DNA of 64,000 nt from Podocnemis expansa (taxonomy: Eukaryota; Chordata; Testudines; Podocnemididae), in the NCBI GenBank assembly GCA_007922195.1, contig ML681997.1, positions 14,159,461 through 14,223,460 on the forward strand. Reading direction: 5' to 3'. Positions 31,740-42,250 of the stretch are shown here, one piece after another; the first letter of the stretch is position 1; the number at the start of each line of letters is the position of its first letter. A model generated the notes under the pieces. That model ran no database searches. It was not told where the DNA came from and saw nothing but the letters and a program-made list of their open reading frames with translations. The translations under genes and the position numbers were made by a program.

Positions 31740-32876
31740 TTGCTATGCCTGGTCGCCTCCGACGACGAACCTGATACTGACTCTACACAACATAGTAGAT
31801 CCCAGGCCCAGTCCTCCTCCTCACCTGATAAGTGTCTAATCGACACGTCCGCTGACCGCGAGGGAGATCCTCCCATTGAGCAGGACCTCCTCTGTCACAA
31901 GAGGGTGAACCTTAAATTGAAATTAGGAGTAATCCAAAAGGAGGATGACTCCCTTTTTGATGCATGCCACAGAGCCACTCTAGCAAGGGTGGCAGTCCCA
32001 TTACACTCGGGAGTATATCGCATCATCCAAGAACGCTGGCAAACACCATCTTTGATCCTGCCAGTGTCCAAGGTTGCAGATAAGAAATACTACGTATCTC
32101 CAGAGGGGTTCTCTTTCTTATTTCATCACCCCACTCCAGGGTCCCTGGTGGTTGATGCCGTAAACCAAAGGGAGAGACAGGGCCAGCCGAGCTCCATGCC
32201 CAAAAACAAAGAGACAAAGAAGCTTGACCTTCTGGGGATGAAGGTATACTCCTTCATGGCCCTTCAGCTATGTATCTCCAATCATTCAGCCTTAATGACG
32301 TGTTACATCTTTCATCTGTGGAAGGCCATGCGAAACTTCCGCACGGCCATCTCTGAGAAGCGCCTGAAAGACTTCGAGGCAATGCTAGAGGAAGGGCAGA
32401 GGGCATCCAGGGATGCTCTGGGGGCAACCTGGGACACAGTGGAAACAGCAGCCCGCACCATGGCCTCTGCAGTCGTCATGTGTCAGTCGGCCTGGCTTCA
32501 AGGCTCAGGCCTATCTGCACAGATGCAGCAAATTATCCAAGATCTCCCCTTTGAAGGCCCTGACCTCTTTGCTCCATCCACAGATATGAAGCTCCATGGT
32601 ATGAAGGACTCGAGGGACACACTTAGATCCCTAGGGATATACACCGCACAATCCAATAGGCACTCAATGAAACCACATCAACAGCTCCAACAGCAGTTGC
32701 AGCAATTAAAGCAGCAGATTCAACTGCAGAGTCAGTTCCCAAGATCCCTCCAGTTCCCCCAGCGCCACTTTGGGGACCTGGATAAGGACAAGAATCGTCC
32801 AGGTAAGGGGGAAAAAACTCAATGCCTCACAGTCTGGAAGGCGTGGACAGGGGTCCAACCGTTCCTTGGGCCGTAA
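31740..32876 (+). pseudogene. DIRS ORF1/gag-like segment
   Basis: A 378-codon open frame with an acidic N-terminal part (SDDEPDTDSTQHSRSQAQ), a central helical region with WQTPSLILPVSKVADKKYYV and a Gln-rich tail (QQLQQQLQQLKQQIQLQ). It sits immediately upstream of RT. Position and composition match the gag-like ORF of vertebrate DIRS elements. No enzymatic motif was found. It closes at a TAA about 200 nt before RT conservation begins. Confidence 0.6.
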
Positions 32877-33049
32877 ACAGCATTTTTAACGGTCCCTACG
32901 AGGGCAGTGCACCAGGGTCCCTGTTCTCCCCCCACCGCCTGCACCACTTTGCTCACTGGCGGGCCCGCATCACATCAAATCACTGTGTCTTCAACACGGT
33001 GGCATGAGGATACTGCATCCAGTTCCTTTCAACCCCTCAGGACAGAAAA

Positions 33050-33679
33050 CCACCCCCTCGTGCAGCATTGGGAAACCAAGAACAGGTACGCCAGCTTGAG
33101 GCCAAATGCCAAAAAACTCCTCTCCCTCGGGGCCATAGAAAAGGTCCCCAAGCAGGAGCGGGGCAAGGGGTTTTATTCCCGATACTACTCAGTCCCCAAA
33201 CCCAACAGGGATCTATGGCCTATTCTAGACCTCAGAGCGCTAGACAAGTACATAAGAAGAATAAATTTCCGCATGGTTTCCCTGCCTCAGATTGTCCCCC
33301 CCTCCCCCCAGGAGACTGGTTTGCAGCCCTTGAGCTAAAGAACACTTACTTTCACATAGCCATCCAACCCCACCACAGACGCTTCCTCAGGTTTGCGGTG
33401 GCACAGAATCATTACCAGTTCACCGCTCTTCCCTTTGGGCTATCGCTGGTTCCCAGGGTGTTTACAAAATATGTGGCACCAGTTGCAGTGTTCCTACACA
33501 GGAGGGGCATAAAAATCTACCCCTACCTAGACGATTGCCTCACAGGAGAGAAGTTAAGCTGCCAAGTACAACAGCATGTCAAACTGGTAGTGAAGCTTTG
33601 CGGATTCCTCAGCCTTTGCATAGACACAGAGAAGTCAAAGCTCCACCCCACTCAGGACACAGAATTCACAGGGGCATGA
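33050..33679 (+). pseudogene. DIRS reverse transcriptase, frameshifted
   Basis: RT blocks occur in order. First is YYSVPKPNRDLWPILDLRAL (one frame, to about 33290), then WFAALELKNTYFHIAIQPHH, ALPFGLSLVPRVFTKYVAPV and IYPYLDDCLTG (another frame). The catalytic YLDD is intact at 33524-33535. The frame changes by one base around the C-rich run 33294-33311. The LPFGLS and YLDD blocks are typical of DIRS RT. The copy is inactive as read because of the shift. Confidence 0.88.
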
Positions 33680-34430
33680 CTAAACGCTCGACAAGGCACG
33701 ACGTCCTTTCCCCTGTCAAGATTTTGGTCCATCTGCACCATCATTACGGAACTGCAAGCGCCGGGACTAACCACAGCTTGCCGGTGCATGCAGCTTCTAG
33801 GCCAAATGGCGGCTGCCACCTTGGTAATCCAGACAGCAAGCTTGAGGAGGAGACCCTTCCAGCTCTGGTTCTCCACAATGTTCCAGCCATGGAGAGACCA
33901 TCTAGACAAGGTATTCTTGGTTCCCCAGCATGCCCTGGAGTCCTTCCAAATTTGGAGGGACCTGTGCTTTACGATGGGGGGTATTCCATTCAGGGAGCCC
34001 AAGCCGTCAGTGACCCTGATAATGGACGATTCGGACTCAGGTTGAGGAGCCCATCTGTCCAGGGGCCTCTCCAAGTGGGGTCTCCGGACCCCCGAGGACA
34101 AACACGTCCACATAAATGTTAAGGAACTCCGGGCCATCAGACTGGCCTGCATGACCTTCCTTGACAAAATTTGCAGCAGAACAGCCCAGGTCCTCACGGA
34201 TAATACGATGGCCATGTTCTATACCAACCGGCAAGGAGGGGGGTCTGCTCCTCAGCCCTGTGCAAGGAGGCATGCAAACTTTGGCTATTGGCGATAGATC
34301 ACCACTTTACGCTAGTTGCCTCCCATATACCAGAAGTAGACAATGGCTTAGCAGACTCACTCAGCATGAAACTCCTAGCGAACCACAAGTGGTCCTTTCA
34401 CAACAAGGTATTTTCCCTGTTGACAAACAG
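33680..34430 (+). pseudogene. DIRS RNase H region, broken
   Basis: After RT comes a linker (RCMQLLGQMAAATLV). Then LIMDDSDSG is followed by an in-frame TGA at about 34043 where a Trp would be expected. Then come HINVKELRAIRLACMTFL, VLTDNTMAMFYTNRQGG and, after another frame change, LVASHIPEVDNGLADSLS. The DNT and VDNGLAD motifs are those of the RNase H domain of DIRS elements. Confidence 0.75.
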
Positions 34431-35000
34431 AAGGGGACCTCCCCAGGTGGTCCTTTTTGCCAAGGAACAGAACCGCAAACACCTCCAATTCGTTCCCTCT
34501 GGGATCGGGAGGAGGGTTCACTCAGCAACGCCCTCCTCCTCAGTTAGTCGGGGGCCCTGATGTACGCCTTCCCACCAATTCCCCTGATCCACAGAGTGCT
34601 ACCAAAGGTCCTTGCGGATGGAGCACACATCATTCTGATAGCTCCGGATTGGCCCAGACAACACTGGTTCCTGCTCTTGCAGGACATGCCCATAAAGACC
34701 CCACTCCGCCTCCCTCAGTGGGTGGATCTCCTAACACAGGACTCGGGGCACCTTCGGCACCCAAATCCAGGCCTCCTACACCTGACAGCCTGGATGTTCT
34801 CTGGCTCAGTGAGCAAGAGAGGTGCTGCTCGGACAGGGTTAAGAAGGTCCTGGTTGGTAGCTGAAAACCCTCCACCAGGTCCACATACACAGCCAAATGG
34901 AAACGCTTCTCCACTTGGTCCTGTGACAAAAGAATAGATCTTATCTCAGCACCAATCCATACAATTCTGGACTATCTTCAGACCTTAGAGAAAAAGGCCT
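34430..35000 (+). pseudogene. DIRS segment between RNase H and recombinase
   Basis: One frame reads YAFPPIPLIHRVLPKVLADG and then LIAPDWPRQHWFLLLQDMPI, a block found between RNase H and recombinase in DIRS polyproteins (AFPP...WPRQ.W). The reading frame is interrupted on both sides. Confidence 0.65.
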
Positions 35001-35885
35001 GTCCCTGTCCTCACTGAGAGTCCACTTAGCGGCAATTTCGGCCCTTCACCAAAAGGCAGATGGTGCCCCAGTCTTTTCACACCCCGTATCTCACAGGTTC
35101 CTGAAAGGGGTGGAAAAGCTCTTTTCCCACCCTCATAAGCCCACACCTTAGTGGGATCTGAACGTTGTAGTCCGGGCATTGACAGAGCTGCCCTATGAAC
35201 CCTTGGATTCAGCCATCCTGCTAGTTTTGTCATGGAAGGTGGCTTTCTTAGTAGCAATCACCTCAGCTAGAAGGGTTTCAGAGTTGCAAGCTCTTTCCTC
35301 TGAACCCCGATGTACGACGTTCTTTCCGGACAAGGTGGTCCTCCATCACCATCCCTCCTTTCTGCCCAAGGTGGCCACCCCCTTCCACACAAACCAAGAA
35401 ATCTGCCTGTCGGTTTTCTATCCCGACCCCCAGGTCACAGAAAACCAGAGACGGTGGCACACCTTGGATGTGAGGAGAATGCTCTTAACCTCTATTGAGC
35501 ATACACGATCTTTCCGTAAGACCTCCCAGTTGTTTGTGGCGGTCACCAAATGCATGAGAGCTTCCCCAGTGTCCTCTCAGTGCCTTTCCAAATGGACTGT
35601 AAACTGCATCAAAGACTGCTATGGAAGGTCAAACACACTTCTCCCAGAGACTGAGAGAGCCCCCTCTACCAGGGCTCAGGCATCTTCTATGGCCTTCATC
35701 GCCAAGGTTCCTACCCAAGAGATCTGCAGCCCGCTACAGAGTCATCGATACATACCTTCACGACACACTACGCCATTCCCCAACAGGCTAGAGATGATGC
35801 CACTTTGGGTGGAGCTGTACTCAGTGTGGGTAGACTGTAACTCCTCCCACTATCCCCAGGTATGGCTAGCAGTCACCTGTAACTG
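35000..35885 (+). pseudogene. DIRS tyrosine recombinase, broken
   Basis: LAAISALHQKADG and then, after a stop near 35150, LVLSWKVAFLVAITSARRVS carry the first catalytic Arg region. A later TRAQASSMAF block matches the H-x-x-R neighbourhood with the His replaced. The Tyr-containing block lies in a different frame just before 35800. So the integrating enzyme is a tyrosine recombinase, and this copy cannot make it intact. Confidence 0.75.
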
Positions 35886-35966
35886 AATGATGTGAGCAGC
35901 ACTCAAAGGAGAACGGTTGGTTACTTACCAGTAACCATCCTTCTTCGAGATGGGCTGCTCACATAC
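35879..35966. repeat. internal complementary region of DIRS element 2
   Basis: 35879-35911 is complementary to the left outer end 30611-30643 at 29 of 33 positions. 35912-35966 is near-perfectly complementary to the right outer end (36164-36221). In DIRS elements this region templates a circular intermediate. Confidence 0.88.
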
Positions 35967-36018
35967 ATTTAGGCCCCTCCCACCGTCCCCGCTAATGGAG
36001 TTGGCAAAGGTATATGGG

Positions 36019-36190
36019 ACTGGGAGGGTCAGGGTCACGGTCACCTATATAGCTGCGGTCACAGCGCGGAGGGGGCGTTGGCCACATGCCCTGACCTGAC
36101 AGGCTAAAGCTAAAGACTTTCCGAGCTACTGTGTGCTGAGGCACATAGACAGCTGTAACTGAATGTATGTGAGCAGCCCATCTCAAAGAA
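36019..36190. repeat. right inverted terminal repeat of DIRS element 2
   Basis: The reverse complement of 30613-30784 with scattered substitutions. It carries a TATATAG box-like stretch near its inner side. Confidence 0.9.
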
Positions 36191-36534
36191 GGACGGTTAC
36201 TGGTAAGTAACCAACCATTCCTTGGTGCTGGGCAAAGCAGGATTAGTGCATCTAGCAATGCTCGGTTGCCACGTGGCCTACACTCAGAATCATAACTATA
36301 GCGGAGCCAACGGGGCAAAGCCCCGGGAGGCATGGAGTGGCTCAATAGAGCCAGTCTATTAAAGGGTGGTTTTCGCAGCACCGGCTCCAAGCACTGCTAA
36401 TGGCAAGGGGTGCATTCTGATCAGAACGCTCCCCAGGCGCCAAAAACCGGTGTTATGGCTCTGCCTGTGTTCCATGCTGCTAGTGACTGGCACCAGCCGC
36501 TTTGGGATATGAGCAACACTATACAGTGGGATTC

Positions 36535-36640
36535 ACTCATGAAAGCTCATATGAAAAATAAAACGGTTAATCTGTGAAAGTGCCACAGAACTCGTTTGTT
36601 CTGCTGAACTAGACTACCACGGCTGCCCCTCTAGAACTAT
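36535..36640 (+). repeat. foldback retroposon, single right arm
   Basis: CTCATGAAAGCTCATATGAA, then AAAGTGCCACAGAACTCGTT and the tail AACTAGACTACCACGGCTGC. Confidence 0.8.
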
Positions 36641-36689
36641 ACAGTGGGCCCTACTTGAGTTCCAGCAAGCGTTCTACTGGTGTCTCTGC

Positions 36690-37165
36690 CCTTAATATGT
36701 GGACAAATTAGAAAGAGTCCAGCAGAGGGCTATGAAATGATTAGGGGGCTGGGGCCCATGACTTATGAGGAGAGACTAAAGGAACTAGGCTTATAAGAAT
36801 GCAGACGAGAAGACCGAATGGGGATTTGATAACTACCTTCAACTACTTGTAGGGGTGCTCCAAAGAGCAGGGAGCTAGTCTAGTCTCAGTGGAGACAGAG
36901 AACAGAACAAGGTGCAGTGGGTTCAAGCTGCAGCTGGGATGGTCAAGGTTGGATATTAGGAACGACTTTCTCATTAGTAGGGTGGCAAAGCACTGGAATG
37001 GGTTACCATGGGAGGTGGTGGAATTTTCATCTTTGGAAAATTAAGAGCTGGCTGGACCACACCCTGACTGGTATGATTTAGTGGAAGTAGTCCTGCTTTT
37101 AGCAGAGGGTTGAACTAGATGACCTCACGAGGTCCCTTCCAGGCCTAATATTCTATGATTCTAGA
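36690..37165 (+). mobile_element. CR1 LINE 3' fragment
   Basis: It includes the AGAGTCCAGCAGAGGGCTAT, GGAGGTGGTGGAATTTTCAT and TGAACTAGATGACCTCACGA blocks and the tail CTAATATTCTATGATTCT. It is truncated at 5' and frame-broken. Confidence 0.92.
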
Positions 37166-38872
37166 TCAATTCTAGTCAGCTGTGATAGCCCCCCAGGATA
37201 TTCCCATTCTCAGAGTAAACGCAGCTGTAGAAATCCCCGTCTCACTGTGTGAGGCCAGTTAGGCCCATGTGCAAGAGAGAACTCACAGGGGAAGGGTCAG
37301 TGCAGAAATACTCTGGTAAGATATAAAGAGCCTAGCTGCTTTAATGTTCCTTCTCCTGCTTGTGTTGAGGATGGTAATGTGTTCATGGTGCCAGATGTTC
37401 TTCTGAGCAGTGGGGCTCTGCAAATCCATTTGGCCACGCAAAGTGTGCTCTGAGTCCATCCTCCCCAGCTTGTTGAACCAACCACTGGTCATTCTCCGCC
37501 TCTGACTCATATTTACGGCCTAGGAATGCTCTGTGTCCTATGCTAATACATTTTTCCTCAATATGAACCAGCAACTCACAGGAAGTTTATTCGTCACTGT
37601 CAACGGGAGGTAACTGGGGGGGAGGGGAGTAGACATTTCCTTCTGGTTCTGAACTTGGGAAGACTGGAGTTACATAGCAGAGGATCCACTCTCAATCACT
37701 ACAAAGCAATGAAACAGACCTGTTTGACTGAAATCACCCTCTAAAATACGGTGCCCGGGGCAAAAACCCCATTGCTCCACTCTAGTTATGGCCCTGCTTG
37801 GGTATAATGTGGTGCATTATGACATTTTAACCCTCAGAGCCCCTTCCAGTGCATGACTGGCCCAAAGCACCAAAGCTACAGGCAGCTGTAACCACCAGCC
37901 CGGTTACTGTGGGGTCTGTGAACCACATGGGAGGAGGGGACAAAACCATGTGCTCTGCTAAGAAAGGCAGGGGGCTGTAGAGAGAGAGCACAGCCAGCCA
38001 TGCTGTTCCTGAGCTCTGTGTCAGCTGGATCAAGGAGAATTCTGCTGCAGGAAAGGAACAGCTCTGCACTGAGATCCACAAGGCTTGACCTGTCTTGCCA
38101 GACGGATTTCAACCTAGGTGCTGCTTTTCCTGCTACTGTTCTTTGCACACCTGCTTCCTCTCCTTTCAAACTGAGAACAGTGGTTGCTCCTCTTAAAGGC
38201 ACAGCTCGTTCTTATTAAGGCCCCCTGTGTGTATTAGAGCTTTCACAATACCAGTCTGTTTAAATACATTTTAATTATACCATTTCTTCTGTGCAAACTC
38301 CATGCTCATCCAGCCACAGAAAACAGGCTGAACCTATTTAGTTTTCAGCATGCCAGACTACTTAGTAATTTAAAGGAAAACAAATCATGGCTTTAAGATT
38401 TCCGAAAACAACATCCATAGGCTTGATGGACCTGAATCTCCTTTCCCTTGATATGGAGGCATCTGGCTTCAATGTCTAGTAGCTAAGATATCTTCCAACA
38501 TGTTATCTTAAAGGGGCTCTTCAGCTGCAGTAAACTAACACTCTTGAACAAACCAGGTTGCAAAGGATTTCCTGCTAGCTGATCTTGCTGAAGCTTCGAA
38601 CACTGAAAGGACCAAACCAATGACACCTTAACTGGGAACAAAATAGCAATGAGGCCACAAACACAACATACCATTCCAATCTCCCTGTAGTGTAACCCGG
38701 GCACCCTTTATAAGAAGCCAACTGAAGGGAGCTGTGTACATTTGCAGTAGCTGGTCTTATAGGTACTTACGCAAGTCTAGAAAGCAACGAATATGGCTCT
38801 ACTTAACCTTGGTGCTGGGAGACAGAAAAGATGATAATGACTGAAGCAACACAAATGAAACACACCCTCTTT
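37166..38872. other. intron 1 sequence, mostly unassigned
   Basis: Apart from the right end of the repeat at about 37796, no gene or named repeat was recognised. Confidence 0.55.
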
Positions 38873-39360
38873 TCATAGAATCATAGGGTTGGAAGGGACC
38901 TCATAGGTCATCTAGTCCAACCCCCTGCCAGAGGCAGGACCACTCCCACTTAAACCATCCCAGTCAGGGTTTTGTCCAGCCGGGCCTTAAATACCTCCAA
39001 AGATGGTGACTCCACCACCTCCCTTGGCAGCTCATTCCAAGACTTCACCACTCTCCTGGTAAAAAAGTTTTTTCTAATATCCAGCCTAGACCTCCCTAAC
39101 CGCAACTTGAGACCATTGCTCCTCGTTCTGTCCTCCGTTACTACCGAGAACAGTCGAGCTCCATCTTCCTTAGAGCATCCCTTCAAGTAGTTGAAGGTTG
39201 CTATCATATCCCCCCTCAATCTTCTCTTTTGCAGACTAAATAAGCCTAATGCTTCCAGTCTTTCCTCATAGGCCTTGTGCTCTAGCCCTTTAATCATTTT
39301 GGTTGCCCTCCTCTGAACTCTCTCTAGCATGTCCCTGTCCTTTTTGTAGTGGGGAGCCCA
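38873..39360 (-). mobile_element. CR1 LINE 3' fragment
   Basis: Minus-strand translation gives [20 protein letters not shown] then [20 protein letters not shown] and [20 protein letters not shown], the conserved CR1 ORF2 C-terminus. It ends at the typical TGATTCTATGA tail (38873). It is one of the best preserved CR1 copies here. Confidence 0.95.
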
Positions 39361-40346
39361 ATTTCCCTATTAAGACACACCCACCTTAACATGATGAAAC
39401 ACAGCCTCTTTCCTTCTAATCCTGTTGGCCAAATGTCTTGCTGAAATGCCTAGGGACTTTAATTAAAGTCTCACTCAAATCCCAACAAACTATGTCATAC
39501 ATCTGCTGGGTATAATCTGATTCTTACATTCTCCTATCCCCTTAACATTCTCCCTCCATGAGAACTGCATGTACACCTAACAAAGCTGAGAACATCTGGC
39601 ATTTCAAGATGCACCTTCTTATAGTTCATTTTTTGATCCCCTGAAGAAAAGAAATTGTTTGTTACCCAGCAACATAGAAGGTACCTTTGTAACTTGCTCA
39701 GCCAATTATATTAACTTTCCAGAACAAAGTCAATCACTGCCTTTAAAAAAGTTGTGTAAACTTTCACTTCCGAAGCTCCATCATTCTGCTCTGTGCCAAG
39801 CGACCTTTTGCTAATAAAGGCTAGATCCCGATGTGTCTGCAAGTTGTGCTGGATCAGAAACTTTGGCAGGATGTTGGTGTTTATGATTATGTAAATATCA
39901 GTGTTATAAAGCTTCTGACGAGAGAAAGCCCGTGCCTTTCATGTAAGCAACAGGAAGGGCTCAGTTTTGTTCTCTGATCCACATCAGAATGTCATTTAAA
40001 TTCCTTTCTGCCTATCCCTTTCTGTAAAATAATATAGACATACAGGGATGCTGTTCTCATTTAGATGACCAGCATCACAGCAGCTGCTGTAGTCTAGGCA
40101 CTTGCTTCAGTGCCAGAACAGATTTTTCTATCAGTGTCCTAAATCTACCCACTTCAGAGGTAGTACCTAGGTTAATGGGACTTATGTCAGCTTAATTATG
40201 TCTCTAAGGGGCCCCTGGTTGCCCCAAATTTTAGCCGTATACCAAGTCTTAGAGCGCTTTTAGATCTTTGGATGAATAGTGCTAATTATATGCAGGTATT
40301 ATAACGACTATGAAGCCTTTTCCAGCATCTACAGCTAGAAGAAGCA

Positions 40347-41242
40347 CAGGGGTTAAAGTAGGCTGGAATGCACTGGAATGGTGTTCTGGGCCCATTATTT
40401 TTAGGGGTTCGGCGTTCCGGTGCCCCTAAAAATAGAAAACGAAGCTGGAACACTGTGTTCCAGGACCCACTGTTTAAAAACAGTGGACCCCAGAATGCAG
40501 CGTTCTGGCTCCATTTTCTAGTTTTAGGGGTCCCAAACACCAAGCCTGTAACAATAGCAGGCCCCAGAATGCCGTTCTGGTGCATTCCAGCTGGCAGAGA
40601 GCTGCCCCGGCCCGGGCTGAGGCTCCAAGCCTGAGCCTGCTCTGACTGAGCATGCTCAGAGCCTCTGAGCAGGCTCAGGCTGGAGCCTCAGTGTGGGCCA
40701 GGGCTGCTCCACAGTGCATGGTGGCCAGGTAAGGGGGCCCTGGGGGAGGGGTCAAGACAGTATTCTCCCCAGGACTTGAAATTAGGGGGGTAAGGGGAGG
40801 TTTGGAGGGGTATAGGGGTGCTCACTAATTTGGTATAACATTGTTACTAGCTGATAATTGGTGGTGTGTTGGGAAATTCAGGAGGGCTGTGGGGGGGAGT
40901 TAGGGAAATCCCTGGTTTGGGGACAGGTGAGCCAGCCTGGTGGGGTGTTTGGGCTGGGGCAGCTGGGGAAGATGGTTGGAGAAGGGGTGGGGACCCAGCG
41001 ACAAGATGGTGGCTGGGAACAGTAGCTGGGGTTGGGGGGCAGGCGTATGGAGGGAAATAGCTGAGGTGGGGGCAGGCATATGGGGGGCAGGTGTTTGGGG
41101 TTTAGTAGCTGGGGTGCGTGAGAGGGGCCTCCACCAGCGTGAGTAGGCCCTGGACCAATGTGAGGGGGGCCCATGCTGGCATGAGGGGGGCCTGCCAATT
41201 TAGAAGGGTTCCAGGGCCTGTCAAATTATACTTTAACCCCTG
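40347..41242. mobile_element. hAT-type non-autonomous element with perfect 8-bp target duplication
   Basis: The ends CAGGGGTTAAAGTA and TACTTTAACCCCTG are perfect 14-bp inverted repeats. AAGAAGCA flanks both sides exactly (40339-40346 and 41243-41250). It is 896 bp with no transposase. The interior has dense palindromes, including CCACTGTTTAAAAACAGTGG near 40470 and a long foldback at 40617-40691, and a GC-rich TGGGG-type tract in the right half. Confidence 0.93.
40617..40691. repeat. long near-perfect palindrome inside hAT element
   Basis: CTGAGGCTCC-A-AGCCTGAGC on the left pairs with GCTCAGGCTGGAGCCTCAG on the right, a stem of about 25 bp with one bulged base. The centre holds the perfect palindrome CTGAGCATGCTCAG. 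Confidence 0.92.
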
Positions 41243-41250
41243 AAGAAGCA

Positions 41251-42250
41251 TGTTAAAAATACACAGTGACCTTATTAATCAGCATCATCAACAAGATTCC
41301 TACAGTTACTTCTGTACAGATGGGAATCAGCTTGATTGGATGCACTGTGGAAGTTTATGCCACCATCTCTTTTGTATTCTGGTCAGCTTCTGAAGAAATT
41401 AATGTCTAATTTTAAAAGAACAAGTTTCTAACCCCTTTTGGCTGCAAATAAAACCCTCCAAAATGTGAGCAGGTGTGGCTGGGGAGAGTCAGAACCAATA
41501 GCTCTTAAAGGTATGAAATGCACCCATTCATTTCACTGCAAGGTGTTAACTGAAGACTAATGATTATTTGAATATGATCACTAACTATTTCACTACTTAT
41601 TTAGCAGAAGCCTCCAACTGTTCTGGAGTTATGGACTGTGGCCATAGTTTGAGTGCCACTCCCCCCCCACCTCCACTCTGTCCCATCCCACTGAATGATC
41701 AAAGTAAAAAATTGGAGCTTGATATAAATTCTGCTGGTCTCACATGGAAAACATTTGCCTAACATTTGACGAAAGGCCAAATCTACAGCTAGTGTAAACT
41801 GACTTCAGGCCTTAACAGAAACACACCAATTGACACTGCGGGACAAAGGGGTCAGGTCTCCTTGCTGAGGAGCTGACCCTTTGGGCTATATTCAGCTTAT
41901 TTTAATCAGAGCTAAATTTGGCCGAGGCACTCTCTAAGAAGGGCAGTTTTACCCTTACAATTCATTGTTCAGGGAAATGACTTTGCAAAACATTCCATTC
42001 TGCTGTGGGAAACAGTCAGAGACTTTATTTATACAACACAGGAGAAATGTTAGTCCATGATGGATTTCACATCAGTAAATGCATTTTCATTTTATGGTAG
42101 GCTCATTTCAAAGGCGTAATCCACAAATCCTGACAACATCAACTGCTGAGCTGATTCTTAAAGCAGAATTAGTTTCACAGTAGATTATGTTGAAGAAAAA
42201 GCCCTCACTGAATGAAAAATTGATGTTGAAAATTCCTTCTCTCACTTCTG
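41251..42250. other. intron 1 sequence, nothing assigned
   Basis: AT-rich, with a short C-run at about 41660. No repeat or gene is recognised. Confidence 0.55.

Larger units (their letters stand above)
30611..36222 (+). mobile_element. DIRS-type tyrosine-recombinase retrotransposon 2, nearly full length but broken
   Basis: Element 2 is about 5.6 kb and opposite in direction to INF2. Inverted terminal repeats of about 172 bp (30613-30784 and 36019-36190) and an internal complementary region (35879-35966) give DIRS architecture. Coding order is gag-like with CCHC knuckle, a long gag/ORF1 segment, RT, RNase H and tyrosine recombinase. It lacks the direct LTRs, protease and DDE integrase of Gypsy or retroviral elements. 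Frameshifts and stops show that this copy is inactive as read. DIRS elements are known from reptiles and fish (established knowledge). Confidence 0.88.
36285..37796. mobile_element. possible DNA transposon interrupted by CR1
   Basis: CATAACTATAGCGGAGCCAA with GGGGCAAAGCCCCGGG at 36291-36330 is mirrored by CCCGGGGCAAAAACCCC and CCACTCTAGTTATGGCCCTG at 37754-37796. This suggests ends of one repeat about 1.5 kb apart, with a foldback arm (36535-36640) and a CR1 tail (36690-37165) inserted between. The target duplication is not clear. Confidence 0.4.

Noticed and set aside
30611..36222. Endogenous retrovirus or Gypsy LTR element
   Set aside because: Terminal repeats are inverted rather than direct, and a tyrosine recombinase replaces protease/integrase. 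No envelope-like frame.
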